A stretch of 64,000 nt of DNA from CAVPWP01 sp963709395 (GCA_963709395.1 CAVPWP010000013.1:186001-250000); one strand, 5' to 3'; positions 33,864 to 42,764 are shown, numbered from the stretch's first letter. The notes: generated by a model not told the origin, from the sequence alone. A program made the numbers and translations.

Positions 33864-35960
33864 ATGGCGCTTCCCCCCGTCGGGACGGCGGCCTCGCCGC
33901 AGGCCGCGCTGACACAGGCGCTGGGATTGTGGCGCGCGGGGCAGGCGGCGGCGGCACGCGCGCAGCTTGAGGCGCTGATCGCGCGGTATCCGGGTTTCGT
34001 CGACGCGCGTATCACGCTGGGCCGGGTCCTGCGCGAGGCGGGCGAGGGCGATGGCGCTCTGGCGCAGTTCCGCCGCGCGGCCGAGGCCAGCGGCGGACAT
34101 CCGCAGGCCTGGGGCATCTATGTCAGCGCGCTGGCCGAGGCCGGCAAGACCGCGCGGGCGAAGTCGGCCGCGCAGGGCGCCCCGGTGCCGGCGTCTGTCA
34201 GAAAAGAGCTTCTTGCTCTGGCAAGGGGGGCCACGCCCGCCGCCGCCCCTCCGCCAGCGGCTCTGGCCTCCGTGGCCGCAAAGTTGCGCGCTGGCGACAG
34301 TGACGGGGCGCGGGCCGAGGCGGTGCGCCTGGCTCAGGCCTTTCCCAAGTCCGCCACGGTGCGCAACCTTCTGGGCGTAATCGCACTTGGGCGCGAGGAT
34401 CCTGCCGAGGCCGAGACGTATCTGACGGCCGCGCGCACACTCGATCCCGACAATCGGGACGTGGCGGCGAACCTGGGTCTCGCCCTGCTGCGGCAGGCGC
34501 GGCCGATGGCGGCGGTGCGCCTGCTTGAACCGCTGGCGCAGTCTGAGGCGCCGCTGGCCCTGCGGGTCAACCTTGCCAGCGCCTATGCGCGCGCCGGGCT
34601 GGGGGCGCGGGCGCTGGAGCTTTCCGGGGCTCTGGCCGCCGAAGCGCCCGATGATCCGGACATCGCCGCGATCCGCGCCGAGGCGCTTCTGGCCGAGGAC
34701 CGCCCGGACGAGGCGCTCGCCCTGCTGCAGGCGCTGGCAGAGGGGGCAGGGCGCGCGCTCGAGGATCTGAGGGCGCGCGCGATCGAGGCCGCGCAGGGGG
34801 CCGAGGCGGCGAAAGCCTACGCCGCCGGGCTTGGCCCGCTCGACGCTGAGACCGACCTGCGGCTGGCACAGGAGCAGGCGCAATGGGGCGATGTCGCGGG
34901 CGCCACGGCGCGGGCCCGGCAGTTGGCGCTCGCCCGTCCCACCGACCCCCGGCCATTCCGGCAGATCGGGCTTTACGGGCGCTGGCAGGCGGATGATCCG
35001 TTGATCGGAACGATGCGCGCGGCGGCGGGGAACGCCGCACTGACCGCGTCCGAGCGGGGACGCTTCGGGCTGGCTCTTGGCAAGGCGCTGATCGACACCG
35101 GGGAAGAGGACGAGGGCTTTGCCACGCTGGTCCGCGCCAATGCCCTTTTGCGGAAGATGGTCGTCTACGATCCCGACGCTGAAAGCGCATACATGGCGCG
35201 GATCGCCGGGCTTTGGGACGCCAAGACCATCGCGCGGCTGGGACGGGGCGGGGACGACAGCGTGGCGCCGATCTTCATCATCGGGCTGCCGCGCTCGGGC
35301 TCGACCCTGATCGAAAGCGTGCTGGCGCGGCATGGCGATGTGACGGCGCTTGGCGAAAGCCCGGTCTGCGCCGAAATCGCCGGGCGGCTGCGCGACCGGC
35401 CCACGGCCGCCTCCGTGCGCGAGGTGACGCGCGAGGTCGCGCCGTTCTATGCCGGAAAGGCCCGTGGGCGGGCGCGGGTGACCGACAAGTTCCTGCACAA
35501 TTTCCTGAACGCGGGACTGCTTGCGGCGGCTTTCCCGCGGGCGGTGTTCGTCGAGGCGGCGCGCGATCTGCGGGCGACCTGCCTGTCGATCTTCGAGAAC
35601 CCGCTCAATCCCGCGGGCCATCCCTATGCGATGGACCTGGCCGAGCTTGGCCGATACGCGGCCGATTACGCCCGCCTGATGGATCACTGGGCGGCGGTGC
35701 TCGGGCCCCGATTTTACCGCTGCCGCTACGAAGACCTTGTGGCCGACCCCGGCACCGCGGTGCGGGCCCTTCTGGACGCGGTCGCCCTCCCGTTTGAGGC
35801 CGCTTGTCTGCAGCCGGAAGGACAGACGCGGCGGGTCGATACGCTGTCGGTGGCACAGGTGCGCGCACCCTTGCACACAGGGTCGACAGCGCGCTGGCGG
35901 CGGTTCGAGACCGGGCTTGCCCCCTTGCTGGACGCGCTGGAGACCAGGGGCGCGATCTGA
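33864..35960 (+). CDS. tetratricopeptide repeat sulfotransferase
   Basis: A 698-residue fusion. Residues 1-330 are Ala-rich TPR-type helical repeats, e.g. LEALIARYPGFVDARITLGRVLREAGEGDGALAQF. From about residue 470 comes a sulfotransferase domain with the PAPS 5'-phosphosulfate loop FIIGLPRSGSTLIESVLARHG and a 3'-phosphate segment around RDLRATCLSIFENPL. Such proteins sulfate a protein, lipid or glycan acceptor using PAPS; the TPR part probably binds it. The acceptor is unknown. It is 9 nt behind the DUF2059 gene. It is slightly longer than family averages but intact. Confidence 0.85.
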   Translation: MALPPVGTAASPQAALTQALGLWRAGQAAAARAQLEALIARYPGFVDARITLGRVLREAGEGDGALAQFRRAAEASGGHPQAWGIYVSALAEAGKTARAKSAAQGAPVPASVRKELLALARGATPAAAPPPAALASVAAKLRAGDSDGARAEAVRLAQAFPKSATVRNLLGVIALGREDPAEAETYLTAARTLDPDNRDVAANLGLALLRQARPMAAVRLLEPLAQSEAPLALRVNLASAYARAGLGARALELSGALAAEAPDDPDIAAIRAEALLAEDRPDEALALLQALAEGAGRALEDLRARAIEAAQGAEAAKAYAAGLGPLDAETDLRLAQEQAQWGDVAGATARARQLALARPTDPRPFRQIGLYGRWQADDPLIGTMRAAAGNAALTASERGRFGLALGKALIDTGEEDEGFATLVRANALLRKMVVYDPDAESAYMARIAGLWDAKTIARLGRGGDDSVAPIFIIGLPRSGSTLIESVLARHGDVTALGESPVCAEIAGRLRDRPTAASVREVTREVAPFYAGKARGRARVTDKFLHNFLNAGLLAAAFPRAVFVEAARDLRATCLSIFENPLNPAGHPYAMDLAELGRYAADYARLMDHWAAVLGPRFYRCRYEDLVADPGTAVRALLDAVALPFEAACLQPEGQTRRVDTLSVAQVRAPLHTGSTARWRRFETGLAPLLDALETRGAI

Positions 35961-35984
35961 CCCTTTTGGTTGCCCTTGGCGCAC

Positions 35985-36013
35985 TTGACTTTGCCGGGGC
36001 TTTCCCCGATAAG
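35985..36013 (+). promoter_or_regulatory. sigma70-type promoter for rplU-rpmA
   Basis: TTGACT (35985-35990), a 17-nt spacer and GATAAG (36008-36013) give a near-consensus housekeeping promoter. The predicted start near 36020 leaves a leader of about 130 nt. That leader begins with the perfect hairpin AGGCGGGG-TCT-CCCCGCCT (36024-36042), which could attenuate or autoregulate rplU. Confidence 0.65.
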
Positions 36014-36148
36014 CCGGGCTCTCAGGCGGGGTCTCCCCGCCTTTGTCGTTAGAACCAGCCCCGAGGGGGCGCGCTGTTCGAGGTGGCCGGGGCCGCAACG
36101 CCTGCACACGCAGGGACCGAAGAACGCGGAGAAGTGAAGGAAGAACAG

Positions 36149-36826
36149 ATGTTTGCGGTCCTCAAGACCGGCGGCAAGCAGTACCGGGTTCAGGCGGGCG
36201 ATGTGCTCCGCGTGGAAAAACTGGCCGCTGCCGCTGGCGAAAAAGTCCAGTTCAACGAGATTCTGATGGTGGGCTCCACCGTCGGCGCGCCGCTTGTGGC
36301 CGACGCCGGCGTGCAGGCCGAGATCATCGACCAGATCAAGGGTGACAAGGTCATCCATTTCGTCAAGCGCCGCCGGAAGCATGGCTCGCAGCGCACCAAG
36401 GGCCATCGCCAGCAGCTGACGCTTCTGCGCGTGACCGACATCCTTGAAAAGGGTGCCGAGAAGTCGGGCGTGAAGGCCGCCGTTGGCGCCGGGTCGGTCT
36501 CGGGCGCAGCACTCGCGGCCGCTGCCCCGGCGAAGAAGGCTCCGGCCAAAACGGAAGCCAAGGCGGCCGCGCCGAAAGCCGCGGCGAAGGCGGAACCGAA
36601 AGCCGCGCCCAAAGCTGCCGCGTCCACCGGTGACGACCTCAAGAAGCTGTCGGGCGTCGGCCCTGCGCTTGAGAAGAAGCTGATCGAAGCCGGCGTCACC
36701 TCGTTCGCGCAAATCGCCGCGTGGACCGAGGCCGACATCGCCGAGTTCGACGAGAAACTGTCGTTCAAGGGCCGCATCCAGCGCGAAGGCTGGGTCGAAC
36801 AGGCCCGTGAACTGGCCAAGGGCTAA
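36149..36826 (+). CDS. rplU: 50S ribosomal protein L21 with C-terminal HhH-like extension
   Basis: Residues 1-103 are a complete L21: MFAVLKTGGKQYRVQAGDVL to KGHRQQLTLLRVTDI, binding 23S rRNA. Then comes an Ala/Lys/Pro-rich linker (about 112-165, repeats such as APKAAAKAEPKAAPK). A 60-residue domain follows, containing DLKKLSGVGPALEKKLIEAGVTSFAQIAAWTEADI, a helix-hairpin-helix of the type seen in other Rhodobacterales extensions. Total 225 residues against about 103 normally. ATG 36149 gives the canonical L21 start. rpmA follows after 11 nt. Confidence 0.93.
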   Translation: MFAVLKTGGKQYRVQAGDVLRVEKLAAAAGEKVQFNEILMVGSTVGAPLVADAGVQAEIIDQIKGDKVIHFVKRRRKHGSQRTKGHRQQLTLLRVTDILEKGAEKSGVKAAVGAGSVSGAALAAAAPAKKAPAKTEAKAAAPKAAAKAEPKAAPKAAASTGDDLKKLSGVGPALEKKLIEAGVTSFAQIAAWTEADIAEFDEKLSFKGRIQREGWVEQARELAKG

Positions 36827-36837
36827 GGAGAGACACG

Positions 36838-37107
36838 ATGGCACACAAGAAAGCAGGCGGTTCATCCCGGAACGGTCGCGACTCCGCCGGTCGTCGCCTT
36901 GGCGTCAAGAAGTTCGGCGGCGAAGCCGTGATCCCCGGAAACATCATCGCGCGCCAGCGCGGCACCAAGTGGTGGCCGGGCGCGGGCGTGGGGATCGGCC
37001 GCGATCACACGATCTTCGCGACCGTCGAGGGCGCCGTGACCTTCCACAAGGGTCTCAAGGGGCGCACCTTCATTTCGGTGCTTCCAGTCGCCGAGGCCGC
37101 AGAATAA
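36838..37107 (+). CDS. rpmA: 50S ribosomal protein L27
   Basis: An 89-residue protein, MAHKKAGGSSRNGRDSAGRRLGVKKFGGE, the fully conserved L27 N terminus that reaches the peptidyl-transferase centre. AGGAGAGAC precedes the ATG. It shows no N-terminal pro-peptide of the Firmicutes type. It is the second gene of the rplU-rpmA operon and is followed by a strong terminator, so the GNAT genes downstream are probably a separate or read-through unit. Confidence 0.97.
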   Translation: MAHKKAGGSSRNGRDSAGRRLGVKKFGGEAVIPGNIIARQRGTKWWPGAGVGIGRDHTIFATVEGAVTFHKGLKGRTFISVLPVAEAAE

Positions 37108-37132
37108 GCCGAACGCCCAGGGCACTGACTTC

Positions 37133-37165
37133 AAAGGGGGATCGGCGACAGGCCGGTCCCCTTTT
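37133..37165 (+). terminator. intrinsic terminator after rpmA
   Basis: AAAGGGGGATCGGC, loop GACAG, then GCCGGTCCCCTTTT form a stem of about 14 pairs (two G-T) ending in a T-run at 37162-37165. Position 26 nt behind the rpmA stop is typical for the end of the L21-L27 transcript. Confidence 0.85.
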
Positions 37166-37268
37166 CGTTCGGGCAGGGGGGAACACGGAAACGCGCGGCC
37201 TTGCAACCAGCCCGTGCAGAACACATCTCGGGGAAAGCCCGGGGGGTGCTGTTCAGAGGAGGAACGGC

Positions 37269-37808
37269 ATGAGATTCGACCAGATCGTCACCCAACCGGT
37301 GATCGAGACCGAACGCTTCAGCCTGCGTCCGCTGCGCCGGTCCGATTCCGGTCTTCTGGAAATGTACGCCGGCGACAAGCGCGTGGCGCGTGCCACGCGG
37401 TCGATCCCGCATCCGCTGCCGCCCGGTGCGGTCGAGGCGTTCGTCGCCCGCGTCACCGCCGACGAACGTGACGAGGATGTCTGGGCCATGGACGGCTCGA
37501 AGACCGGGATGGGCGAGTTTCTGGGCGTGATCTCGCTCAAGCGCATGGACCGCGAGCAGTCCGAAGTGGGCTACTGGGTCGCGCCGGCATTCTGGAACAC
37601 CGGTCTTGCCTCGGAAGCGGTACGGGCGCTGATCGCGGCCAATCCGCAGTTGTCGAAGACACTCTTCGCCGAGGTGCTGCAGGACAATCCGGGGTCGGCG
37701 CGGGTGCTGACCAACGCGGGGTTCGCCTATATCGGCGATGCCGAGGCGTACAGCGTGGCCCGCGGGGCGACCGTCCCGACCTGGACCTATCTCAAGAAAC
37801 TGCGCTGA
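37269..37808 (+). CDS. GNAT N-acetyltransferase (RimJ/RimL type)
   Basis: A 179-residue protein with the RimJ-like opening IETERFSLRPLRRSD, GVISLKRMDREQSEVGYWVAPAFWNTGLASEAVRAL (acetyl-CoA loop, with the usual GxGxAxEA altered to NTGLASEA) and DNPGSARVLTNAGF. It acetylates an amine, perhaps a protein N terminus; the target is unknown. A second, different GNAT gene follows after 11 nt and then obgE. This two-acetyltransferase block between rpmA and obgE is typical of the order in this group. Confidence 0.85.
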   Translation: MRFDQIVTQPVIETERFSLRPLRRSDSGLLEMYAGDKRVARATRSIPHPLPPGAVEAFVARVTADERDEDVWAMDGSKTGMGEFLGVISLKRMDREQSEVGYWVAPAFWNTGLASEAVRALIAANPQLSKTLFAEVLQDNPGSARVLTNAGFAYIGDAEAYSVARGATVPTWTYLKKLR

Positions 37809-37819
37809 CCGGTGACGTC

Positions 37820-38368
37820 ATGGCCGCGGTTCCCCAGATCCTTCGGACACCGCGCCTGACCCTGCGGCCGCTGCGGCCCGACGATCGTCCGGCCATCGCC
37901 GAGGGCGTCGGCAACTACGAGGTCGCGCGCTGGCTGTCGGTGGTGCCCTATCCCTACGGCCTGGCCGACGCCGACACCTTCATCGACGAGGTGCGCGCGG
38001 CGGGCAAACGGGTCTGGGCGATCTGCGACGACGACGGTCTTGTCGGGCTCGTCGGCCTCGAGGGGCAGCTTGGCTACTGGCTGGCGCGGCCCGCCTGGGG
38101 GCACGGCTACGCGTCCGAGGCCTGCGGGGTGGTGCTCTGGCATGCCTTCACCGTTCTCTCCGCCACCTCGGTCGTGGCAAGCTGCTTTCTGGACAACGAC
38201 CGGTCGCACCGGGTCCTTTGCGGGCTCGGATTCGTCGAGACCGGACGGCGCGAGGTCACAGCGCGGGCCCTGTCGCAGACCGTCGAGGCCCGCATCCTGC
38301 GCCTGTCGCGCGCCGACTGGCGCGCGGCGCGCCGCTTGAGCCTGCGGCAGAAGTCCACTATCGCCTGA
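37820..38368 (+). CDS. GNAT N-acetyltransferase (RimJ/RimL type)
   Basis: A 182-residue paralogue-like acetyltransferase: ILRTPRLTLRPLRPDDRPAIAEGVGNYEVARWL at the N terminus, GYWLARPAWGHGYASEACGVVLWHAF for acetyl-CoA binding and DNDRSHRVLCGLGFVETGRREV. The canonical GxGYAxEA motif (GHGYASEA) is intact here, unlike in the GNAT gene before it. Substrate unknown. It precedes obgE by 23 nt and is probably co-transcribed with it. Confidence 0.85.
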   Translation: MAAVPQILRTPRLTLRPLRPDDRPAIAEGVGNYEVARWLSVVPYPYGLADADTFIDEVRAAGKRVWAICDDDGLVGLVGLEGQLGYWLARPAWGHGYASEACGVVLWHAFTVLSATSVVASCFLDNDRSHRVLCGLGFVETGRREVTARALSQTVEARILRLSRADWRAARRLSLRQKSTIA

Positions 38369-38391
38369 GCGACAGCGAAAGAAAGCGTGAC

Positions 38392-39420
38392 ATGAAGTTC
38401 CTCGATCTTGCCAAGGTGCATATCCGCTCGGGCGCGGGCGGCGGGGGCTGTGTCAGTTTCCGGCGCGAGAAGTTCGTGGAATACGGCGGGCCGGACGGCG
38501 GCGACGGCGGACGCGGCGGCGACGTCTGGGCCGAGGCGGTCGACGGGCTGAACACGCTGATCGACTTTCGCTACCAGCAGCACTTCTTCGCCAGGAACGG
38601 GCAACCCGGCATGGGGCGACAGCGCACCGGCAAGGATGGCGAGGACATCGTGCTGCGCGTGCCCGTGGGCACCGAGATCCTCGAGGAAGACGAGGAAACG
38701 GTGGTCGCGGACCTGACCGAGGTCGGTCAGAGGGTGCTTCTTGCCAAGGGCGGCAACGGCGGTTTCGGCAACCTGCACTTCAAGACCGCGCGCAACCAGG
38801 CGCCGCGCCGCGCCAATCCCGGCCAGCCCGAGATCGAGCGCACGCTCTGGCTGCGGCTCAAGCTGATCGCGGACGTGGGGCTTCTGGGCCTGCCCAATGC
38901 GGGCAAGTCGACCTTCCTGGCCGCGACGTCGAACGCGCGCCCCAAGATCGCCGATTATCCCTTCACCACGCTGCACCCGAACCTCGGCGTCGTCGGCATC
39001 GACGGGACCGAATTCGTCGCCGCGGACATCCCGGGGCTGATCGAAGGCGCGCATGAAGGGCGGGGGCTGGGCGACCAGTTCCTTGGCCATGTCGAGCGGT
39101 GCTCGGTCCTGCTGCACCTGGTCGACGGCACCTCCGAGGATGTCGCCGCCGACTGGCAGACCATCATCCACGAGCTTGAGGCCTATGGCGGCGCGCTGGC
39201 CGAGAAGCCGCGCATCACTTGTCTCAACAAGATCGACGCGCTGGACGAGGACGAACGTACCGAAAAGGCGGTGGCGCTTCAGGCGGTGGCGGGCGAGGTG
39301 ATGCTTCTGTCGGGCGTCACCGGCGAAGGCGTGACCGATGTGCTGCGCGCCGTGAAACGGGTGATCGACCGGGCGCGCGGCGGCGACGAAAGCGAAGGCG
39401 AGGGGCCGTGGCGACCCTGA
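38392..39420 (+). CDS. obgE: Obg-family GTPase ObgE/CgtA
   Basis: A 342-residue GTPase needed for 50S assembly and growth control. The glycine-rich Obg domain (HIRSGAGGGGCVSFRREKFVEYGGPDGGDGGRGGDV) covers residues 10-45 and beyond. G1 is GLPNAGKST, G2/G3 are DYPFTTLHPNLG and DIPGLIEGAHEG, and G4 is NKID. The C-terminal OCT domain is absent, as in other alphaproteobacteria. The GTG start of proB lies inside its last codons. Location behind L21-L27 is the common bacterial arrangement. Confidence 0.95.
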   Translation: MKFLDLAKVHIRSGAGGGGCVSFRREKFVEYGGPDGGDGGRGGDVWAEAVDGLNTLIDFRYQQHFFARNGQPGMGRQRTGKDGEDIVLRVPVGTEILEEDEETVVADLTEVGQRVLLAKGGNGGFGNLHFKTARNQAPRRANPGQPEIERTLWLRLKLIADVGLLGLPNAGKSTFLAATSNARPKIADYPFTTLHPNLGVVGIDGTEFVAADIPGLIEGAHEGRGLGDQFLGHVERCSVLLHLVDGTSEDVAADWQTIIHELEAYGGALAEKPRITCLNKIDALDEDERTEKAVALQAVAGEVMLLSGVTGEGVTDVLRAVKRVIDRARGGDESEGEGPWRP

Positions 39421-40551
39421 GCCCCCGATCCGACCTGCCGGCGACCCTTCCCGATCTGAGACGGGCCAAGCGGCTTGTTGTCAAGATCGGCTCGGCCCTG
39501 CTGGTCGGAGACGGCGCGCTGCGCGCGGGCTGGCTGGCGGCGCTGGCCGAGGACGTGGTCGAGGCCAAGGCGCGCGGCACCGACGTGGTCATCGTCTCCT
39601 CGGGGTCGATCGCGCTGGGGCGCGGGGTGCTGGGTCTTGGGCCGGACGCGCTGGCGCTCGAACAAAGCCAGGCGGCGGCGGCGGTCGGCCAGATCCGGCT
39701 GGCCCGCGCCTATGAGGACGTGCTCGCCCCCCATGGCATCATCGCCGCGCAAGTGCTTCTGACGCTTGAGGATTCGGGCGACCGGCGCCGGTATCTCAAC
39801 TCCCGCGCGACGCTCGAACAGCTTCTGCGGCTGGGCGTGGTGCCGATCGTCAACGAGAATGACACGGTGGCGACGGACGAGATCCGCTACGGCGACAACG
39901 ATCGGCTGGCCGCGCAGATCGCGGTGACGATCGGGGCGGACCAGCTGGTGCTTCTTTCGGATGTCGACGGGTTCTACAGCGCCAATCCCAAACTCGACCC
40001 CGCCGCTACGCGTTTCGAGGTGATCGCCGAGATCACGCCCGAGATCGAGGCGATGGCCGGCGATGCCGGGTCCGGCCTGTCGAAGGGCGGCATGAAGACC
40101 AAGCTCATGGCGGCGAAGACCGCCGTCGCGGGCGGCTGCGCCATGGCGATCACCGAAGGATCGGTGCTGCGCCCGCTGTCGGCGCTGGCAGGTGGCGCGC
40201 CCGCAACCTGGTTCCTGGCCGAAGACGACCCCCAGGTGGCGCGCAAACGCTGGATCGCTGCGATGAAGCCGCGGGGCGAGATTTCCGTCGACGCCGGGGC
40301 CGCGCGGGCGCTTGGACAAGGAAAATCCCTTTTGCCCGCTGGTGTTACGGCGGTTTCCGGACGCTTCGGACGAGGTGACCCCGTGGATATTCTCGGGCCG
40401 GACGGCGGCCGGCTTGGACGCGGTCTGACCCGCTATACCTCGGCCGAGGCCACGGCGATCCGGGGGCGGCACTCGCGTGACATCGAAACGCGTTCTGGGC
40501 TATCCCGGCCGGGCTGCCCTGATCCACCGCGACGACATGGTGACGACATGA
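39408..40551 (+). CDS. proB: glutamate 5-kinase, frameshifted at its C terminus
   Basis: GTG 39408 overlaps the obgE 3' end and starts ATLSPRSDLPATLPDLRRAKRLVVKIGSALL. Kinase motifs SSGSIALGRGVLG, NENDTVATDEIRYGDND and SKGGMKTKL are present, and a C-terminal PUA domain follows. At an AAA run (40486-40488) the frame slips, so that the sequence reads straight into proA. In the correct frame the protein ends VLGYPGRAALIHRDDMVTT and stops at TGA 40549-40551, overlapping the proA ATG. The locus is 1144 nt, one base too long; restored length is 380. It phosphorylates glutamate in proline synthesis. Confidence 0.9.
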
Positions 40552-41813
40552 AGGACCTTAGCGACATCGCGGCCGTGATGGCCGACATCGGCGCCCGTGC
40601 GCAGGCGGCGGCCGCCACGCTCGCCTTTGCCGCGCCCGAGGCCAAGCGCGCAGCCCTCGAGGCCGCGGCCGACGCGGTGATCGCCCGGACAGACGAGATC
40701 CTTGCCGCGAATGCGAAGGACCTCGAGTTCGGCCGCGAAAAGGGACTGAGCCCCGCGATGATGGACCGCCTGACGCTGAACGCGAATCGGGTTGCCGCGA
40801 TGGCCGATGGGCTGCGCGCGGTGGCGGCGCAGGACGATCCGGTGGGGCAGGTCATGGCCGAATGGGATCGTCCCACCGGCCTGCATATCCGGCGCGTGCG
40901 CACGCCTCTGGGCGTGATCGGCGTGATCTACGAAAGCCGCCCCAACGTCACGGCGGATGCGGGCGCGCTGTGCCTGAAATCCGGCAACGCGGTGATCCTG
41001 CGCGGCGGGTCCGAGAGCTTTCACTCCTCCGGCGCGATCCATGCCTGCCTCGTGGACGGTCTGCGCGCCGCCGGCCTGCCCGAGGATGCGATCCAGCTTG
41101 TGCCGACCCGCGACCGCGCGGCGGTCAGCGAGATGCTGGCCATGACCGGCGTGATCGACGTGATCGTGCCGCGGGGCGGCAAGGGCCTTGTGGGCCTTGT
41201 GCAGGCCGAGGCGCGGGTGCCGGTCTTCGCCCATCTCGAAGGCATCGTGCACATCTACATCGACCGTGCCGCCGACCCCGAAAAGGCGCTGAAGGTGGTG
41301 CTGAACGCCAAGACGCGCCGGACCGGCATCTGCGGCGCCGCCGAGTGCCTGCTGATCCACCGCGAGGTCTTCGACACCATCGGGCAGGGCGTGCTGCGCG
41401 CGCTGATCGATGCGGGCGTGGAAGTTCACGGGGATGCGACGGTTCAGACGCTTCCCGGTGTGGTGGCCGCCACCCATGACGACTGGGGACGCGAATACCT
41501 CGACATGAAGATCGCCGCGAAAGTCGTTGAGGATATTGATGAAGCGATTGCCCATATCCGGACCTTCGGGTCCGATCATACCGATTGCATCCTGACCGAG
41601 GACGACGCGGCGGCCGAGCGGTTCTTCACCCGACTCGACAGTGCGATCCTGATGCGCAACGCCTCGACCCAGTTCGCCGACGGGGCCGAGTTCGGGATGG
41701 GGGCGGAGATCGGTATCGCCACGGGCAAGATGCATGCCCGCGGCCCGGTGGGGGCCGAGCAGCTCACAAGCTTCAAGTATCTTGTCGAAGGCGACGGGAC
41801 GGTCAGAAGCTGA
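40548..41813 (+). CDS. proA: gamma-glutamyl phosphate reductase (glutamate-5-semialdehyde dehydrogenase)
   Basis: A 421-residue aldehyde dehydrogenase superfamily enzyme. TPLGVIGVIYESRPNVTADA, LKSGNAVILRGGSES and the active site KTRRTGICGAAECLLI with its Cys are characteristic. It reduces glutamyl phosphate to the semialdehyde, the second step of proline synthesis. ATG 40548 overlaps the restored proB stop (ATGA) and gives the canonical MKDLSDIAAVMADIGARA start. Its 3' end overlaps the convergent chpT gene by 11 nt. Confidence 0.95.
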   Translation: MKDLSDIAAVMADIGARAQAAAATLAFAAPEAKRAALEAAADAVIARTDEILAANAKDLEFGREKGLSPAMMDRLTLNANRVAAMADGLRAVAAQDDPVGQVMAEWDRPTGLHIRRVRTPLGVIGVIYESRPNVTADAGALCLKSGNAVILRGGSESFHSSGAIHACLVDGLRAAGLPEDAIQLVPTRDRAAVSEMLAMTGVIDVIVPRGGKGLVGLVQAEARVPVFAHLEGIVHIYIDRAADPEKALKVVLNAKTRRTGICGAAECLLIHREVFDTIGQGVLRALIDAGVEVHGDATVQTLPGVVAATHDDWGREYLDMKIAAKVVEDIDEAIAHIRTFGSDHTDCILTEDDAAAERFFTRLDSAILMRNASTQFADGAEFGMGAEIGIATGKMHARGPVGAEQLTSFKYLVEGDGTVRS

Positions 41814-42412
41814 TCGTGATTGCGCCATCCCCCAGCGTGGTGCGAAGCTGCCGCCCCAGGCGGCGCGCAAGGTCGGGAACCAGCGCGAAATGGACGTTGG
41901 ACGCGGTCAGTTCCGCCCCGTCCGCCTGTCCCAGCATGAGGCTCCAGAGCGCGGCGTCGGCCTTGATCCGGTCCGCGGCCCCTTCAAGCCGCCAGGCGCC
42001 GCCCTCGTGGCTGACAGAGATACGGCCGCCGTACGGCAGGGCCGTTTCGAGGCAAAGCAGCAGCAGGAACGCAAGCTTCGCCTCGGCGCGCACGGGGTCC
42101 GTGTCGCCGCGTCCAGTCGATCCGCAGGCGGCCGCCCCGGGTCAGGTCCGCCAGGATCGCGCGGATCTCGCCAACGCCGATCTGCGCGCCGCCCCCCGTC
42201 GCTCCGAAGGCCACGCGGAAGAACCGGATGCGGGCATTGGCGTTCTCGACGCTTTCCGAGATCAGCGCGATCTCGGGGGCCGCGTTCAGGCCGGTCATCG
42301 ACAGAAGCTCGACCCCGTTGCCGATGGCGCCCAGCGGGCTGATGAGGTCATGGCAGATGCGCGATCCCAGGAGCGCGCTCAAGTCGTCAGGGCCGGTCAC
42401 ACGCGAGGTCAT
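41803..42412 (-). CDS. chpT: ChpT-like histidine phosphotransferase, frameshifted
   Basis: ATG 42412 starts a protein with SALLGSRICHDLISPLGAIGNGVELL, the H-box of ChpT, which passes phosphate from CckA to CtrA and CpdR. The frame is lost at a GG pair in the segment around 42110. The C-terminal pseudo-ATPase half (VRAEAKLAFLLLLCLETALPYGGRISVSH to LGDGAITISF) is in the next frame. The locus is 610 nt, one base too long; restored it has 202 residues, a normal length. In Rhodobacterales the CckA-ChpT-CtrA relay controls motility, gene transfer agents and related traits. Confidence 0.88.
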
Positions 42413-42457
42413 GGGGCGCGATCCGGACCTGAAGGGCAATCTGGAGAAGGGTATCCC

Positions 42458-42640
42458 ATGTCGGACATGAGTTCGCTCCTCCAGCCCGGGATGCTGGTGC
42501 GCCACCCGACGCGCGAAGACTGGGGATTGGGGCAGGTGCAATCTAACATTGGCGGCAAGATCACCGTGAATTTCGAACAGGTCGGCAAGGTCGTCATCGA
42601 CGCGGCGCATGTCGACCTTGTGCTGGTCTTCGACACCTGA
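42458..42640 (+). CDS. DUF3553 domain protein
   Basis: A 60-residue protein, LLQPGMLVRHPTREDWGLGQVQSNIGGKITVNFEQVGKVVID, matching DUF3553, a small SH3-like domain also found at the C terminus of some UvrD-type helicases. GGAGAAGGG upstream supports ATG 42458. It is divergent from chpT with 45 nt between starts. Freestanding copies are common in alphaproteobacteria; a nucleic-acid or RNA-polymerase-related role is conceivable but unproven. Confidence 0.83.
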   Translation: MSDMSSLLQPGMLVRHPTREDWGLGQVQSNIGGKITVNFEQVGKVVIDAAHVDLVLVFDT

Positions 42641-42764
42641 AAATTCAACCTTAGCTCAATCGTAGTCCTGTCATACAACCTCAGGCTGTGTCAAGCAGCG
42701 CCGGTCGGTTGCCAAGCCCGGTCCGAGGCAATAGAACGCGCCACGCCCTGAATACCGGCCGGAC

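Noticed and set aside
33150..36107. A 985-codon open frame on the minus strand
   Set aside because: It runs antisense to DUF2059 and the TPR-sulfotransferase gene; its Arg/Pro/Gly-rich sequence has no family and reflects high GC content.
39219..41813. A single ProB-ProA (P5CS-like) fusion protein
   Set aside because: The natural ProB C terminus and an ATGA junction with proA exist in the adjacent frame; a one-base insertion explains the fusion.
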